A DNA stretch of 64,000 bases from an uncultured Eubacteriales bacterium (GTDB taxonomy: Bacteria > Bacillota > Clostridia > Oscillospirales > Acutalibacteraceae): the NCBI GenBank assembly GCA_934636435.1, contig CAKUAQ010000001.1, forward strand, positions 62,001-126,000. Reading direction: 5' to 3'. The notes beneath the pieces are model-generated. The model did not search any database, had not been told where the DNA came from, and was given only the letters and a program-made list of their open reading frames with translations. The position numbers and the translations under genes are program-made. Positions 52,508-61,955 of this stretch are shown here, in pieces (the first letter of the stretch is position 1; every line of letters starts with the position of its first letter).

Positions 52508-53359
52508 CTATGCTTGTCTGGCGGAAATTATGTCCGGTACCGCGGAGGGTACGGAACTGCGGCGCTGCCGCTGATAGCGCAGCGGGGATATGCCGAAATG
52601 CTGTCGGAACAGGGCGATGAAATGGGCATAGTCCGGGAATCCGCTCTGTGCGCAGGCATCGCCTACGGAATGCCCTTGCGCCAGCAGCTCCGCCGCCCGC
52701 GCCAGCCGTTTTTGGCGCAGATACGCCTGTGGGGTCATTCCGATGGATGCCTTAAAATGCCGCTCCAGCGTATTCAGGCTGACGTGTGCCTGCCGGGCCA
52801 GAGCGGCGATGGACAGAGGCGTATCCAATCGGGTATGGATGGTCTCCAGCGTCCGCGCCACATCGGCGGGCAGCGGTACGGTGGTGGGGGCGGAGGCCGC
52901 CCCCGCTTGCAGCAGGCCGAGCATCCGGAAAAACAACGGATAGGATGTGCCGTTCTCCATTAGCTGCCGGCATACCTCCAGCAGCTCGGCTGCGGCGGCA
53001 GGCGGCAGGACGAGGCGATTGTTTTCTCCCGCCCTTCGGCGGAAAAACAGATCCAGCAGCGCCTCGTTCCCCTCGCAGGAAAACAGGATCCAGAAATGCT
53101 TGTGCAGGGCGTTGCTGCGGTAAACACAGTGGTGATATTCATACGGGCGGGTGAGGATCACATCCCCCGGCGATACCGGATACAGGCGGTTTTCCACCAT
53201 AAAATCCACGTCGCCGGTCAGGTTTATGTAGATCTCACATTCCGGGTGGATATGATGCTCCCGGACGTTTTCCTTGGACTGGGCATACAGCTCGCTGTAG
53301 GAAACCTGCATCCAAAAGGGCTGGATGGCATCAAAGGACAATCGCCGGCGTCGGCTCAC
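52508..53359 (-). CDS. AraC-family transcription regulator with cupin sensor
   Basis: A 283-residue regulator. The N-terminal cupin-like domain (about 30-110) has HHIHPECEIYINLTGD and VSPGDVILTRPYEYHH. The C-terminal DNA-binding domain (about 170-275) has two helix-turn-helix units, SIAALARQAHVSLNTLERHFK and AQSGFPDYAHFIALFRQHFG. The start codon is GTG (53359) with GGAAGGGGGG. It is divergent from the EamA transporter and the GH36 relic, so it may once have controlled sugar use there. The ligand is unknown. Confidence 0.92.
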   Translation of the reverse strand: MSRRRRLSFDAIQPFWMQVSYSELYAQSKENVREHHIHPECEIYINLTGDVDFMVENRLYPVSPGDVILTRPYEYHHCVYRSNALHKHFWILFSCEGNEALLDLFFRRRAGENNRLVLPPAAAAELLEVCRQLMENGTSYPLFFRMLGLLQAGAASAPTTVPLPADVARTLETIHTRLDTPLSIAALARQAHVSLNTLERHFKASIGMTPQAYLRQKRLARAAELLAQGHSVGDACAQSGFPDYAHFIALFRQHFGISPLRYQRQRRSSVPSAVPDIISARQA

Positions 53360-53473
53360 GGACAGACCCCCCTTCCCTGATTTGCGTGGTGATTATAGCA
53401 TATTTTCTGCCGACTTGTCTATAGAAGTATTCCGTTTTTTGTGCTATAGTGTCCGCGAAAGGATGCGGTTTGT

Positions 53474-54352
53474 GTGCAATACTATTTATTGCTGCTGCTT
53501 GCCGACGGCTTGCTGGCGCTGAATTTTGCGGCGACAAAGGCGTATCAGCGGCAGGCGGGTGCCGCTATGGCGGCGGGACTATGGTTCAATCTGCTGCTGG
53601 GGCTGTTTACGGCGGTGGCTTTCTGGGCGGGGAACGGGTTTCGGGTGGAGGTGTCTCCGTATTCGGTGGCTATGGCGGCGGCAGCGGCGGCGCTGGGTGT
53701 CGGCTATACGCTGGTGGGCTTTCAGATTCTGCGGCGGGACAGTGTGGCGCTGTATACGGTCTTTCTGATGTGCGGCGGTATGACGGTGCCGTATGTCTGG
53801 GGGCTGCTGTTTCTGGGGGAATCGGTGTCCTGGCGGGGGATTCTGGGGCTGCTGCTCATTCTGGTTTCCGTGTGGATCACCCACGGGGGCGGCAAATGCG
53901 CCAATCGGCGGCAGCTGTGGCTGTGCGGGCTGGTGTTTCTGCTCAATGGCTTTGTCAGCGTGGTCTCCAAGGAGCATCAGGTGCATCCCGGCGGGGTGCC
54001 GGCGGTGAGCTTTCTGGTGCTGAACAGTTGTTTTAAGGCGGTTTTCAGCACCGTGGTGCTGCTGGCGTCGGGGCTGCGCCGCCCGTCCGCCGGGAAGCCG
54101 ATGGCGCCGGTGCCGCTGAAGCCTTCCGGTATCGGATGGATCGCCGTTTCGGCTCTGCTGGGCGGCGGGTCGTATCTGTGTCAGCTGATGGCGGCCGCCG
54201 CCCCGCCGGCGACGGTGGTGTATCCGATGGTCACCGGCGGCAGCATTCTGCTGACCGTGGCGGCAGGATGGATTTTCTTCCGGGAGCGGGTTTCGGGGAA
54301 AATGTGGATCGGCATCGGGCTGTGTGTTGTCGGCACAGGCTTATTTATGTGA
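53474..54352 (+). CDS. EamA/DMT-family transporter
   Basis: A 292-residue ten-helix transporter for a small metabolite. Two EamA repeats are visible, about 5-140 and 150-290, the second ending FFRERVSGKMWIGIGLCVVGTGLF. The start is a GTG (53474) with GGAT upstream, weak for this genome. Divergent from the AraC regulator and 17 nt before the GH36 relic, so likely co-transcribed with it. Substrate unknown. Confidence 0.85.
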   Translation: MQYYLLLLLADGLLALNFAATKAYQRQAGAAMAAGLWFNLLLGLFTAVAFWAGNGFRVEVSPYSVAMAAAAAALGVGYTLVGFQILRRDSVALYTVFLMCGGMTVPYVWGLLFLGESVSWRGILGLLLILVSVWITHGGGKCANRRQLWLCGLVFLLNGFVSVVSKEHQVHPGGVPAVSFLVLNSCFKAVFSTVVLLASGLRRPSAGKPMAPVPLKPSGIGWIAVSALLGGGSYLCQLMAAAAPPATVVYPMVTGGSILLTVAAGWIFFRERVSGKMWIGIGLCVVGTGLFM

Positions 54353-54369
54353 ACAAGGGAGAAAAATCT

Positions 54370-55272
54370 ATGGAGTTTTTGCGTAACACCCCGCGTTTTT
54401 CGTTCTTGTACGACGGCAAGCCTCTGGCGGACTGGGAGAAAGCGGTGGAGGTGACGGAAAGCGGCGATACTCTGACCACCGTGTATCGGCTCCCGGACGG
54501 GCTGACCGTGACCAATGTGGCGCGGCGGCTGGCGGGCTTTGATGCCTATGAATGGGTCACATGGTTCGAGCATACCGGCGCAGCCCCCAGCGGTATCCTG
54601 TCGGAAATACGGGATGCGCTGCTGGAGCGGTTCCCCCATCTGTTGATTGATAACTGTGCCAGCGGTGGGCGGCGGATCGACGTGGAAACGCTGCGCCGTT
54701 CGGTGCCGCTGTGGCGCAGCGATATGTACTGTCTGGAAAATTATCCTCCTGAGACGGCGCAGACCCATGGCTGCTTCTTTGGGGCGTGGATGCCCTATTC
54801 CGGCACCGGCACCGGACGTGAGCTGGATGGGGATGTCTACCGGTTCCGCAGCGCCTATGCACCGGGAATAGCCGTTCGCTTTCTGCGGAATGCCCTGCGC
54901 AACCCGCCGGAGCAGCTGGACTGGTTCCGGCGCTATGGGGCGGAATATCTTCGGGTGCGTCCCTATCTCAGCGGCGACCTGTATCCCCTCACCACCCCCA
55001 ACGACGACCCCTGCGGCTGGAACGGGGTGCAGTATCATTGCCCGGAGCAGCAAAGCGGGATCGTGCAGGTGTTCGCTCATGACCGCACTCCGTTCACGGC
55101 GGCGCAATTCCCGCTGCGGGGGCTGGAGCCGGAGCGGCAATATGTCTTCACCGACGCCGACGATGCCGCTGCGGCGGTGCTGGACGGCAAAGCTCTGCTG
55201 GAGCAGGGCTTACCGGTGACGGTGGATAGGTCCCGCACCGCCAAGCTGTGGTTCTATCGGGTGCAGGCGTGA
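54370..55272 (+). pseudogene. Alpha-galactosidase (GH36) with a large in-frame deletion
   Basis: A 300-codon open frame that joins two distant parts of a GH36 enzyme of about 700 residues. The N-terminal part reads WFEHTGAAPSGILSEI. It jumps near residue 79 (about 54604) to RDALLERFPHLLIDNCASGG and continues with LRRSVPLWRSDMYC and the C-terminal beta domain. The middle, including the catalytic nucleophile Asp (WDFNR-type motif), is gone. WRSD, with the acid/base Asp, remains. A ribosome binding site AAGGGAG is present, so a protein may be made, but it cannot be a working glycosidase. Confidence 0.8.
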
Positions 55273-55302
55273 GCCGCTAATTTTCCATAACAAGCAGAAG
55301 AA

Positions 55303-55326
55303 CCGCCGCCCGGTATCGGGCGGCGG
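55303..55326. terminator. Terminator hairpin between the GH36 relic and nagB
   Basis: CCGCCGCCCG pairs perfectly with CGGGCGGCGG across GTAT. T-rich sequence follows on the minus strand, so it suits nagB best. Confidence 0.7.
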
Positions 55327-55343
55327 CTCCGTTATATTCCCGA

Positions 55344-56051
55344 TCATGCGTCGGCCTGTACGATAGTCACGTCCGGATGCAGCTGCAACAGAGAGGCGGG
55401 CACCCGGGGGGTCACCGGTCCCTCCATCGCCTGCCGGACGATGGCAGCCTTTTCCGCCCCCGCCAGCAGGAGGATCCGTTTCGCCTGCAGGATGGCGCCC
55501 ATGCCCATGGTGATCGCGTGGGTGGGCACCTGGGAGATATCCTCAAAGAACCGGGCGTTGGCCTGAATGGTGGACTCCTTCAGCGCCACCACATGGGTAC
55601 CCACGGTGAAGTGGTCATCCGGCTCGTTGAAGCCGATATGGCCGTTGTTGCCGATGCCCAGCACCTGCAGATCGATGCCGCCCAGCGCCGCAATGCGGGC
55701 GTCATAGGCGGCGCACACGGCAGCGTGATTCGGGGCCAGCCCGTCGGGGACAAAGGTGTTTTCCCGGCGGATATTGATGTGCCGGAACAGGTTCTCCTCC
55801 ATAAAATAGCGGTAGCTCTGGGGATCCTCCGGGGACAGCCCGCAGTATTCATCCAGATTGACGGAGGTGACGGCGGAAAAATCCAGCATCCCCTGCCGGT
55901 ATTGCTCCGCCAGCTGCCGGTACATTCCCACCGGCGAGGAGCCGGTGGCCAGTCCCAGCACACAAACGGGTTTCAGGATCACCTGAGCGGCCAACAGCGC
56001 GGCGGCGCGGGCGCTCATGGCATCGTAGTCTTTTTCATGCAGGATCTTCAT
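55344..56051 (-). CDS. nagB: Glucosamine-6-phosphate deaminase NagB
   Basis: Converts glucosamine-6-phosphate to fructose-6-phosphate and ammonia. The 235-residue protein has GLATGSSPVGMYRQL, the catalytic Asp in VNLDEYCGLSP (about residue 67), and GIGNNGHIGFNEPDD. It ends at about 235 residues, short of the allosteric E. coli type (266), like Gram-positive NagB. The ATG at 56051 is followed by family sequence at once. nagA is not adjacent. A palindrome upstream could bind a GntR-type regulator. Confidence 0.95.
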   Translation of the reverse strand: MKILHEKDYDAMSARAAALLAAQVILKPVCVLGLATGSSPVGMYRQLAEQYRQGMLDFSAVTSVNLDEYCGLSPEDPQSYRYFMEENLFRHINIRRENTFVPDGLAPNHAAVCAAYDARIAALGGIDLQVLGIGNNGHIGFNEPDDHFTVGTHVVALKESTIQANARFFEDISQVPTHAITMGMGAILQAKRILLLAGAEKAAIVRQAMEGPVTPRVPASLLQLHPDVTIVQADA

Positions 56052-56338
56052 AACGGTGCGACTCCTCTACTGCTCTGCTGAATCTATTACATTCTGATAC
56101 AATCATAGCACGGAACAGAAGAAAATGATTTGTATAGATGGATAAAAAGGGTATAGATTTGTCTATTCTTGTCGGGCGCAAGGCAAAATCGGCCGGCCGA
56201 TGCCGCGATTATGGCAGAATCCGACACCGCCGCTCTGGTATACTGAAAAGCGGTTGATCCGACAAAGAAAAAACGGAGGGCGGGTCTTACGCTCCGCAGA
56301 ATGTCACAATTTTTTTACAATTATTCGTAGATAAACAG
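56052..56338. other. Intergenic stretch between nagB and the small exporter gene
   Basis: No gene is supported. It holds an operator-like palindrome (56153-56166), a possible TATACT at 56239 without a clear -35, and a CGGAG/CTCCG hairpin near 56274-56297. Confidence 0.45.
56153..56166. promoter_or_regulatory. Operator-like palindrome near nagB
   Basis: ATAGA and TCTAT flank TTTG. A second GTATAGAT lies 20 nt away (56132-56139). This resembles GntR/NagR-type sites (GGTATAGACC-like), but no regulator gene is in the window. Confidence 0.35.
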
Positions 56339-56367
56339 TAGAAATTTTCGGAAGGGTGTGGTAAAAT
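56339..56367 (+). promoter_or_regulatory. Possible promoter of the small exporter gene
   Basis: TAGAAA (56339-56344) and TAAAAT (56362-56367) are 17 nt apart. Confidence 0.5.
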
Positions 56368-56441
56368 GATAATGGAGTACGGTATGCTTTGCGCTGTGCC
56401 GGATGGAAAAAGTCCGCCGAACAGAAAAGAGGATGAAACAA

Positions 56442-56942
56442 ATGACAGGATTGGTTGAATGGTTCATGGGCGTGCTGCACGGGCTGTCCGGCGAGCTGGT
56501 GGCGCTGATCATCTCCATGGTGCCGCTGCTGGAGCTGCGGGGCGGGCTGCTGGCCGCATCGCTTCTGCATGTGAGCATTCTCAAGGCGGTGCCGCTGTGC
56601 ATCCTCGGGAACGTGATCCCGGTGCCGTTCATCCTGCTGTTCATCACCCCCATTTTTACGGCGATGAAAAAGACAAAGCTGTTCCGGCCGCTGGTGGAGA
56701 AGATTGAGAAAAAGGCCATGAGCAAAAGCGATAAGATCGAAAAGGGCTATTTCTGGGGGCTGGCGCTGTTTGTGGGGGTCCCGCTGCCGGGCACCGGTGC
56801 CTGGACGGGAGCGCTCATTGCGGCGCTGCTGGGTATCCCGGTGAAAAAAGCGCTGCCCGCCATCCTGTTGGGCATTCTCATCGCCACCGTCATTATGGCG
56901 GCGGTGTCCTACGGTCTGCTGGGGGCGCTGCTGGGGCATTGA
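56442..56942 (+). CDS. Small multidrug export protein family (DUF2585-like)
   Basis: A 166-residue membrane protein with four to five helices and a charged cytoplasmic loop (MKKTKLFRPLVEKIEKKAMSK). LVALIISMVPLLELRGGL and GVPLPGTGAWTGALIAALLG are the hallmarks of the Sm_multidrug_ex family. The name reflects a predicted transport role that is not well tested. The open frame begins at 56403. AGAGG at 56428-56432 supports the ATG at 56442 over the earlier ATGs. Confidence 0.85.
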   Translation: MTGLVEWFMGVLHGLSGELVALIISMVPLLELRGGLLAASLLHVSILKAVPLCILGNVIPVPFILLFITPIFTAMKKTKLFRPLVEKIEKKAMSKSDKIEKGYFWGLALFVGVPLPGTGAWTGALIAALLGIPVKKALPAILLGILIATVIMAAVSYGLLGALLGH

Positions 56943-57005
56943 TCGCACATATTCGGAAAAACAGATGCATATAAATGAAACAAAAATGTGAAGGAAAGGA
57001 ATGCT

Positions 57006-57956
57006 ATGGGTATGGAGTACAAGAACAGATATCTTCCGGAAGGGATGTTGCTGCACACGCCGGAAAATCAGGCGGCAACAGCATCCATAACCGCGCTGAT
57101 GCAGGCTCAGGCGGAGGGAAGGCTGCTGGAGGGGCGCGCCGTGCGCTGTGATGTGGATCACAACCTGTATGTGCAGTTCCCGTTCGGCGAGGGCATCATC
57201 CCGCATATCGAGGGAGCCGCCGGGATCGCCGAGGGCGTGACCAAGGACATTGTGCTGATCACCCGGGTGAATAAAGCGGTAAGTTTTGTTGTGATCGGTT
57301 TTGAGCAGACGGAGCAGGGGTGCCGACCGATTCTGTCCCGCCGCATCGCTCAGGAGCGCTGCCGGGAGGAATTCGTCGACCAGCTGCAGCCGGGAGATGT
57401 GATCCCGGCGCGGATCACTCGGCTGGAGACCTTCGGCGCATTCTGCGATATCGGGTGCGGCTTGCCGGCGCTGCTGCCCATCGCCGATATTTCCGTCAGC
57501 CGTATCTCCCATCCGAAGGATCGGTTCACCACCGGAATGGACATTCTGGGGGTGGTATCCTCGCTGGATAACGGGCGCATCTGCCTGTCTCACCGGGAGC
57601 TGTTGGGTACTTGGGAGGAAAACGCCGCCCTGTTCGAGGCGGGCGAAACCATTGCCGGCATCGTCCGGTCGGTGGAGCCCTACGGCATTTTCGTAGAGCT
57701 GACCCCCAATTTGGCGGGTCTGGCGGAGCCGCGCGAGGGTGTGCGGGTCGGTCAGCAGGCGGCGGTGTATATCAAGAGCCTGCTGCCGGAGAAGCTGAAG
57801 ATTAAGCTGGCGCTTATCGATGCGCAGGACGGCCCGGCCGAGCCGCAGCCGCCCCGGTATTTCATCACCGAAGGGCCGGTGACGGATTGGGTGTATTCGC
57901 CTCCGGGCTGCAGCCGGATGATCGAGAGTCATTTCGGCCCCCGGACAGAAGAATAA
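57006..57956 (+). CDS. S1 RNA-binding domain protein
   Basis: A 316-residue protein with at least two S1 domains: QPGDVIPARITRLETFGAFC to LSHRELLGTW (about 125-205) and AGETIAGIVRSVEPYGIFVE to KIKLALID (about 212-275). An N-terminal region may hold a degenerate third repeat. It is shorter than ribosomal S1 (four repeats or more) and resembles the short S1-like proteins common in clostridia, so it may bind mRNA or structured RNA in translation. GTG at 56988 is in frame, but the ATG at 57006 has AAAGGAA. Confidence 0.82.
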   Translation: MGMEYKNRYLPEGMLLHTPENQAATASITALMQAQAEGRLLEGRAVRCDVDHNLYVQFPFGEGIIPHIEGAAGIAEGVTKDIVLITRVNKAVSFVVIGFEQTEQGCRPILSRRIAQERCREEFVDQLQPGDVIPARITRLETFGAFCDIGCGLPALLPIADISVSRISHPKDRFTTGMDILGVVSSLDNGRICLSHRELLGTWEENAALFEAGETIAGIVRSVEPYGIFVELTPNLAGLAEPREGVRVGQQAAVYIKSLLPEKLKIKLALIDAQDGPAEPQPPRYFITEGPVTDWVYSPPGCSRMIESHFGPRTEE

Positions 57957-57963
57957 AAAGGGT

Positions 57964-58006
57964 CAACCGGGAATGGGACGCGGTATACGGGCCTCATTCC
58001 CGGTTG
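57964..58006 (+). terminator. Terminator-like hairpin after the S1-domain gene
   Basis: A perfect 12-bp stem (CAACCGGGAATG with CATTCCCGGTTG) and a 19-nt loop, followed by TCATGCTTTC. T run is weak. Confidence 0.6.
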
Positions 58007-58039
58007 TCATGCTTTCTAAAAGGAAAAGGATGATGCAGT

Positions 58040-59671
58040 ATGCGACGCACGGCGGCACTTTTTTTGATCGTATGCCTGCTTTGCGGCGGGCTGTGGGGCT
58101 GCGGCGACGACGGTTCCGGCAAGGGATTCCGATTTCCGCTGGCGGCGGAGCCGAAGCAGCTGGACCCCCAGGTGTCCACCGACCCGGCCTCGGTGACGGT
58201 GATCGCCGCTCTGTTTGAGGGACTGACCCGGCTGGATGCGGCGGGGCAGGTCATCCCCGGTGCGGCCGACTGGACAGTGTCCGACGATGGGCTGACCTAT
58301 ACCTTCACCCTGCGGGAATCCTACTGGAGCACCATGAGCCGCAAAGGGGAGACCACCGGGTTCGAGGACCCGGTGATGGTAACGGCGGATGATTTTGTAT
58401 TCGGGATGCAGCGCTCCATCGACCCGCAGACCGGCTCGGCGCTGGCGGCGGAGCTGTCCGGCATCCGGGGAGCGGCAGACATTCTGGCGGGGCGTAAAAG
58501 CGCCGCCACGCTGGGGGTCGAGGCGCGGGACGAATCCACCCTGATCATCACCCTGGAGCAGCCGGATGAGGCCTTCCCCGCGCGGTTGGCGACAACCCCG
58601 TTTATGCCTTGCAACCGGGAATTTTTCAAGCTCACGGCCGGACGGTACGGATTGGAGAAGCAGTATCTGATCTCCAACGGCCCGTTCCGGCTCCAGGCGT
58701 GGAATCACGGGGATTCCCTGCTGCTGAATAAGCATGAGCACTACCATGACGCCGCGTCGGTGCTGCCGGCGGCGGTGCGTATGGTGATCGGCGGCGATTC
58801 CACGGTGGAGGCGCTGCGGCAGGGCACCATGGATGCGGTGGCGCTGGCTCCGGCCGATGTGGAGGAGGCGAACGCCGCCGGGGTGCAGGTGGTGGCGCTG
58901 GAGGATACCGTGCGCAGTCTCTGGTTCAACAACCGGGAGGAAGTGCTCTCCCATGCGTCCGTCCGGCAGGCTCTGCGGGATGCGATCGAATGGGATACGG
59001 TATACGAATATCTGCGCACGGCGGGGGAGACGCCCGCCACCGGCTATGTTGCTCCCGCCGCCGTCACCGAAAACGGAGAGGTTTACCGGCGGGAGGGGGA
59101 GGCCCCGGCATTTGTCACCGATGCAGCGCAGGCGCAGTCGGAACTGGGGGCGGGTCTGGCGGCACTGTATCCGGAGGATAAAAGCCCCGCCATGCCGTCG
59201 CTGACGGTGCTCGCCTCCGAGGAGGAGACCGGCGCCAATCTGGCGCGGTATGTGATCCAGTCCTGGCAGAAAAATCTTCATCTCCGGTGTACCTTGACGT
59301 TGGTGCCGGAGGATCAGCTGCTGACCCGGCTGAAAAGCGGGAAATATCAAGTCGCCATCGTACCTGTGACCGCTGACGGCCTGTCCGGCAGCGAGAATCT
59401 CCGGGCCTACCGCACCACAGCGGCGGGCAATTACAGCGGCTATACCTCCGCCGCCTTTGACCGGGCGTTGGATGCGGCGCTCCGGGGCGGCCGGGCGGCG
59501 CTGGAGGCCGCCGAGCAGGTGCTGCGGCAGGAGTGTCCCACACTGCCGCTGAGCTTCACCACCCGCTATTACGGCGTGGCCGCCGGGGACAGCGGCATTC
59601 TGGTGCGCCCCTTTAACGGCGGCTCCTATGGTTCCACTTTTAGCTTCTTGCAAGCTACAAAAAAAGACTGA
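58040..59671 (+). CDS. Oligopeptide-binding-type lipoprotein (SBP family 5)
   Basis: A 543-residue extracellular lipoprotein (lipobox LWGC, C21) of the OppA/DppA family. LAAEPKQLDPQVSTDPASV, FTLRESYWS and DFVFGMQRSIDP mark the fold's first lobe, and NGPFRLQAWNHGDSLLLNKH the second. It has no permease or ATPase gene beside it and is followed by the deleted IS3, so it may serve a transporter elsewhere or be a sensor. The ligand could be a peptide or nickel; unknown. Confidence 0.9.
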   Translation: MRRTAALFLIVCLLCGGLWGCGDDGSGKGFRFPLAAEPKQLDPQVSTDPASVTVIAALFEGLTRLDAAGQVIPGAADWTVSDDGLTYTFTLRESYWSTMSRKGETTGFEDPVMVTADDFVFGMQRSIDPQTGSALAAELSGIRGAADILAGRKSAATLGVEARDESTLIITLEQPDEAFPARLATTPFMPCNREFFKLTAGRYGLEKQYLISNGPFRLQAWNHGDSLLLNKHEHYHDAASVLPAAVRMVIGGDSTVEALRQGTMDAVALAPADVEEANAAGVQVVALEDTVRSLWFNNREEVLSHASVRQALRDAIEWDTVYEYLRTAGETPATGYVAPAAVTENGEVYRREGEAPAFVTDAAQAQSELGAGLAALYPEDKSPAMPSLTVLASEEETGANLARYVIQSWQKNLHLRCTLTLVPEDQLLTRLKSGKYQVAIVPVTADGLSGSENLRAYRTTAAGNYSGYTSAAFDRALDAALRGGRAALEAAEQVLRQECPTLPLSFTTRYYGVAAGDSGILVRPFNGGSYGSTFSFLQATKKD

Positions 59672-60283
59672 ACGGCACCAACCGCAATCTCGCAAGCTGC
59701 GCCGGGCAGTTTGTCGGTACAGCGATCCGGTGATGTATACTCCTTTCGCCATCGGCCGCGGCTGCGGCGGTTCCGGCGGCACGGCCGGATGTCGATGTCA
59801 TAGCCAGGGATTCCGGCGCGGACCCGGTGGATGTGCCGGTTATACAATGGGATGTGTATCATGAACGGAGATTATACAACTCCCCGCTGGCAACGGTTTG
59901 AAGTGACCCCAAAAAGATGGAAAAAGAATTTCAGCAACAATTGTGTAAGCAGCCGAAAGGGCTTGCTGTCTGTGAATTGCAGGCGGCAAGCCCTTAAGCT
60001 TTGCCTTGATCCTGCGATTGTTGTAATAATCCGGATATTCGATCAGCTCCTGCTTGAAGTGTTCCATGGATTGAAATTCTGCAAATACAGCAGCTCGCTC
60101 TTGAGTAAGCCAAAGAAGTTTTCGACCACTGCGTTGTCCGGACAGTTTCACTTGCGGCTCATGCTCTGCCGGCAGATCTTCTTCAACCTCCTTCGGCAGC
60201 TGCTTCGGCGGACGCCCCTTACTCCCGCGTCCGCGCCGTTCGATGGCTAACCCTTCCGGACTTTCGGTCAGATAGATTCGTTC

Positions 60284-60424
60284 TCAGTCTCTGATCCGAA
60301 TGTCACTGCTTACTTCAAACCGTCTCGCTGCTTCGCGGCAGCTCAATTTTTCTTTTTGCATAGTTTCCGCGACCGACTTCTTGAATTCCGGGGTGTACCG
60401 TTTGTTGGGTACTCCCTTGAGCAT
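60284..60424 (-). pseudogene. Truncated IS3 orfA
   Basis: The 46-codon start of orfA, a helix-turn-helix DNA-binding part (AAETM/KLSCREAARRFEV), is interrupted by an in-frame TGA. It cannot make a functional transposase by itself. Confidence 0.75.
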
Positions 60425-60430
60425 AAAAAT

Positions 60431-60464
60431 CCCCCATTTGTTAGACATTTCTAACAAATGGGGG
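60431..60464. repeat. Perfect 15-bp hairpin at the IS3 left end
   Basis: CCCCCATTTGTTAGA pairs with TCTAACAAATGGGGG across CATT. It lies inside the terminal repeat of copy 2 and can stop transcripts entering orfA from outside. Copy 1 has a decayed version near 4981-5030. Confidence 0.8.
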
Positions 60465-60534
60465 CTGTTCATTACAGCTGTGTCGGTTCTGTGTGTACTG
60501 TGCCTTCCTGCCGGGCGCACGGAATGCAGAGGAC

Positions 60535-61866
60535 CTAATCAGGATTTGTTATACATAGTTTTCTGCTCACAGCCCAATAGGCCGCGACCAAATATAGCGC
60601 GGCAACAGAATACGCCAACACGGTTGACAGGGAACGCCCGGTATTACCGCACAGGGGAATGAGCACATAGGCGCCGACCAGAGCGCCGCCCATCTGAAAG
60701 ATACCGGTTAGAAACGCCGGTTTGTTATAGCCGATGCTGTCCAAAAAGAACCGCAATACGAATATTACGGCAAGCGGAACCATACCGAGTCCGTAAATCT
60801 TCCAGTAGGATGCGCCCAAAACGACTGCTTCAGCACTTTCAAACAACGTCGCATAATACCAGTTTCCGAGCAAGGCATAGAGTGCGGTACACAGCAGCGC
60901 ATACAGTATCGCAACGACGATCAGTGTATGCATAAAGTTCCGCACCCGCTCCATATGACCCATTCGGTAGTTGATGGGGACAAATGCGTTCACGGCGGAG
61001 GAAAAGCTGGAGAATACAGCGGTCAACGGAACGGTGACGGATAGAACGGAAATGTATTCAAGCGATAGAAGCCGGTTGGTCTGGAGACCGATGCAAATGT
61101 CCCCGATCTGACAGAGAAGGCATTGAGCACCTATCAGAAATCCGACTTTTAATATGCCGCCGATCATCCGCAGATCCGGTTTCCAGTTATCGGCATGCAA
61201 ACGCAGCGGGATCCCCTTTTTACGGAGCAGAATTGTCCCGTAGGCAATGACCGCCAGAGCGCATACCGGTGTAACCAGTGCCGCTCCGGCGATGCCGGCA
61301 TCAAACAGGCGGAGCAGGAGTGCGGCAGCCAGCGCTGTGCCGCAGGAGCTTATGGCGTTTCCGATGAGGATTTCGAGGACCGAGCCGACACCGTTGATAC
61401 AATAGATAAGGAAAGCAGCAACGGAGGTAAAAATACAGGAGCAAATGCTGACGGTATAATAGAGACTTACAGTCGCATACAGCTCGTTCGGTACGTGAAA
61501 CAGATGGAATATCTGCCTCTTGAAAAGCAGGCATAGGGCAATCAGAATGAGATCGGTGAGCAGGATGGAATACAGCGCATTGGCGAAAAAGCTGCAGGAA
61601 TGCAGCATTTGATTTTTGTAATAAACGGCTGTTTTGATCCATGCTGCGGAGATCACGCCGCCCATCACCATGGATAGAGAGGCGGTGACGGTGCTGATCA
61701 GACCGGCGACGGCAAAGTATTCTCCGGCATACCGACTGTAAAGAATATTGGTAATGGAACCGGTAAAGCAGGAAAGAATGCTCACCAGAGCCAGCGGAAC
61801 GCAAATGGACAGCAGGATTTTGACAGGCGGGTCTTTCAATAAGTCGAATTGCAGTGCATCTTTCAT
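60535..61866 (-). CDS. MATE family exporter, second copy
   Basis: A 443-residue membrane protein with about twelve helices. SICVPLALVSILSCFTGSITN and YAGEYFAVAGLISTVTASLS begin the first MatE repeat, and the second starts near VGFLIGAQCLLCQIGDIC. It differs clearly from the MATE at 1.4 kb, which is nearer the NorM/DinF type. GGGAGCGGTTT precedes the ATG at 61866. The upstream AraC gene, 89 nt away, may control it. No leader ORF/attenuator is seen here. Confidence 0.88.
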   Translation of the reverse strand: MKDALQFDLLKDPPVKILLSICVPLALVSILSCFTGSITNILYSRYAGEYFAVAGLISTVTASLSMVMGGVISAAWIKTAVYYKNQMLHSCSFFANALYSILLTDLILIALCLLFKRQIFHLFHVPNELYATVSLYYTVSICSCIFTSVAAFLIYCINGVGSVLEILIGNAISSCGTALAAALLLRLFDAGIAGAALVTPVCALAVIAYGTILLRKKGIPLRLHADNWKPDLRMIGGILKVGFLIGAQCLLCQIGDICIGLQTNRLLSLEYISVLSVTVPLTAVFSSFSSAVNAFVPINYRMGHMERVRNFMHTLIVVAILYALLCTALYALLGNWYYATLFESAEAVVLGASYWKIYGLGMVPLAVIFVLRFFLDSIGYNKPAFLTGIFQMGGALVGAYVLIPLCGNTGRSLSTVLAYSVAALYLVAAYWAVSRKLCITNPD

Positions 61867-61902
61867 ATAAACCGCTCCCGTGTACTTCAATGGATCGCCG
61901 CC

Positions 61903-61931
61903 ATTGTATACTGCGGACGGGCGGAAAGCAA
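61903..61931 (-). promoter_or_regulatory. Promoter of the second MATE gene
   Basis: On the minus strand, TTGCTT (61926-61931) and TACAAT (61903-61908) are 17 nt apart. Confidence 0.6.
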
Positions 61932-61955
61932 GACACATTTTGTCACAAATCGGAC

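Larger units (their letters stand above)
59899..60471 (-). mobile_element. Internally deleted IS3-family element, copy 2
   Basis: Ends are TGAAGTGACCCC (from 59899) and, inverted, TGGGGGCTGTTCA (to 60471). The minus strand starts with orfA from an ATG at 60424 (MLKGVPNKRYTPEFKK) for 46 codons to a TGA at 60284, which replaces an expected Trp. The orfA frame resumes after it, then jumps into the orfB end (EFQSMEHFKQELIEYPDYY). It is a different deletion from copy 1 (4530-5035). No clear target duplication is seen. The 227 nt before it (59672-59898) hold no gene. Confidence 0.85.
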
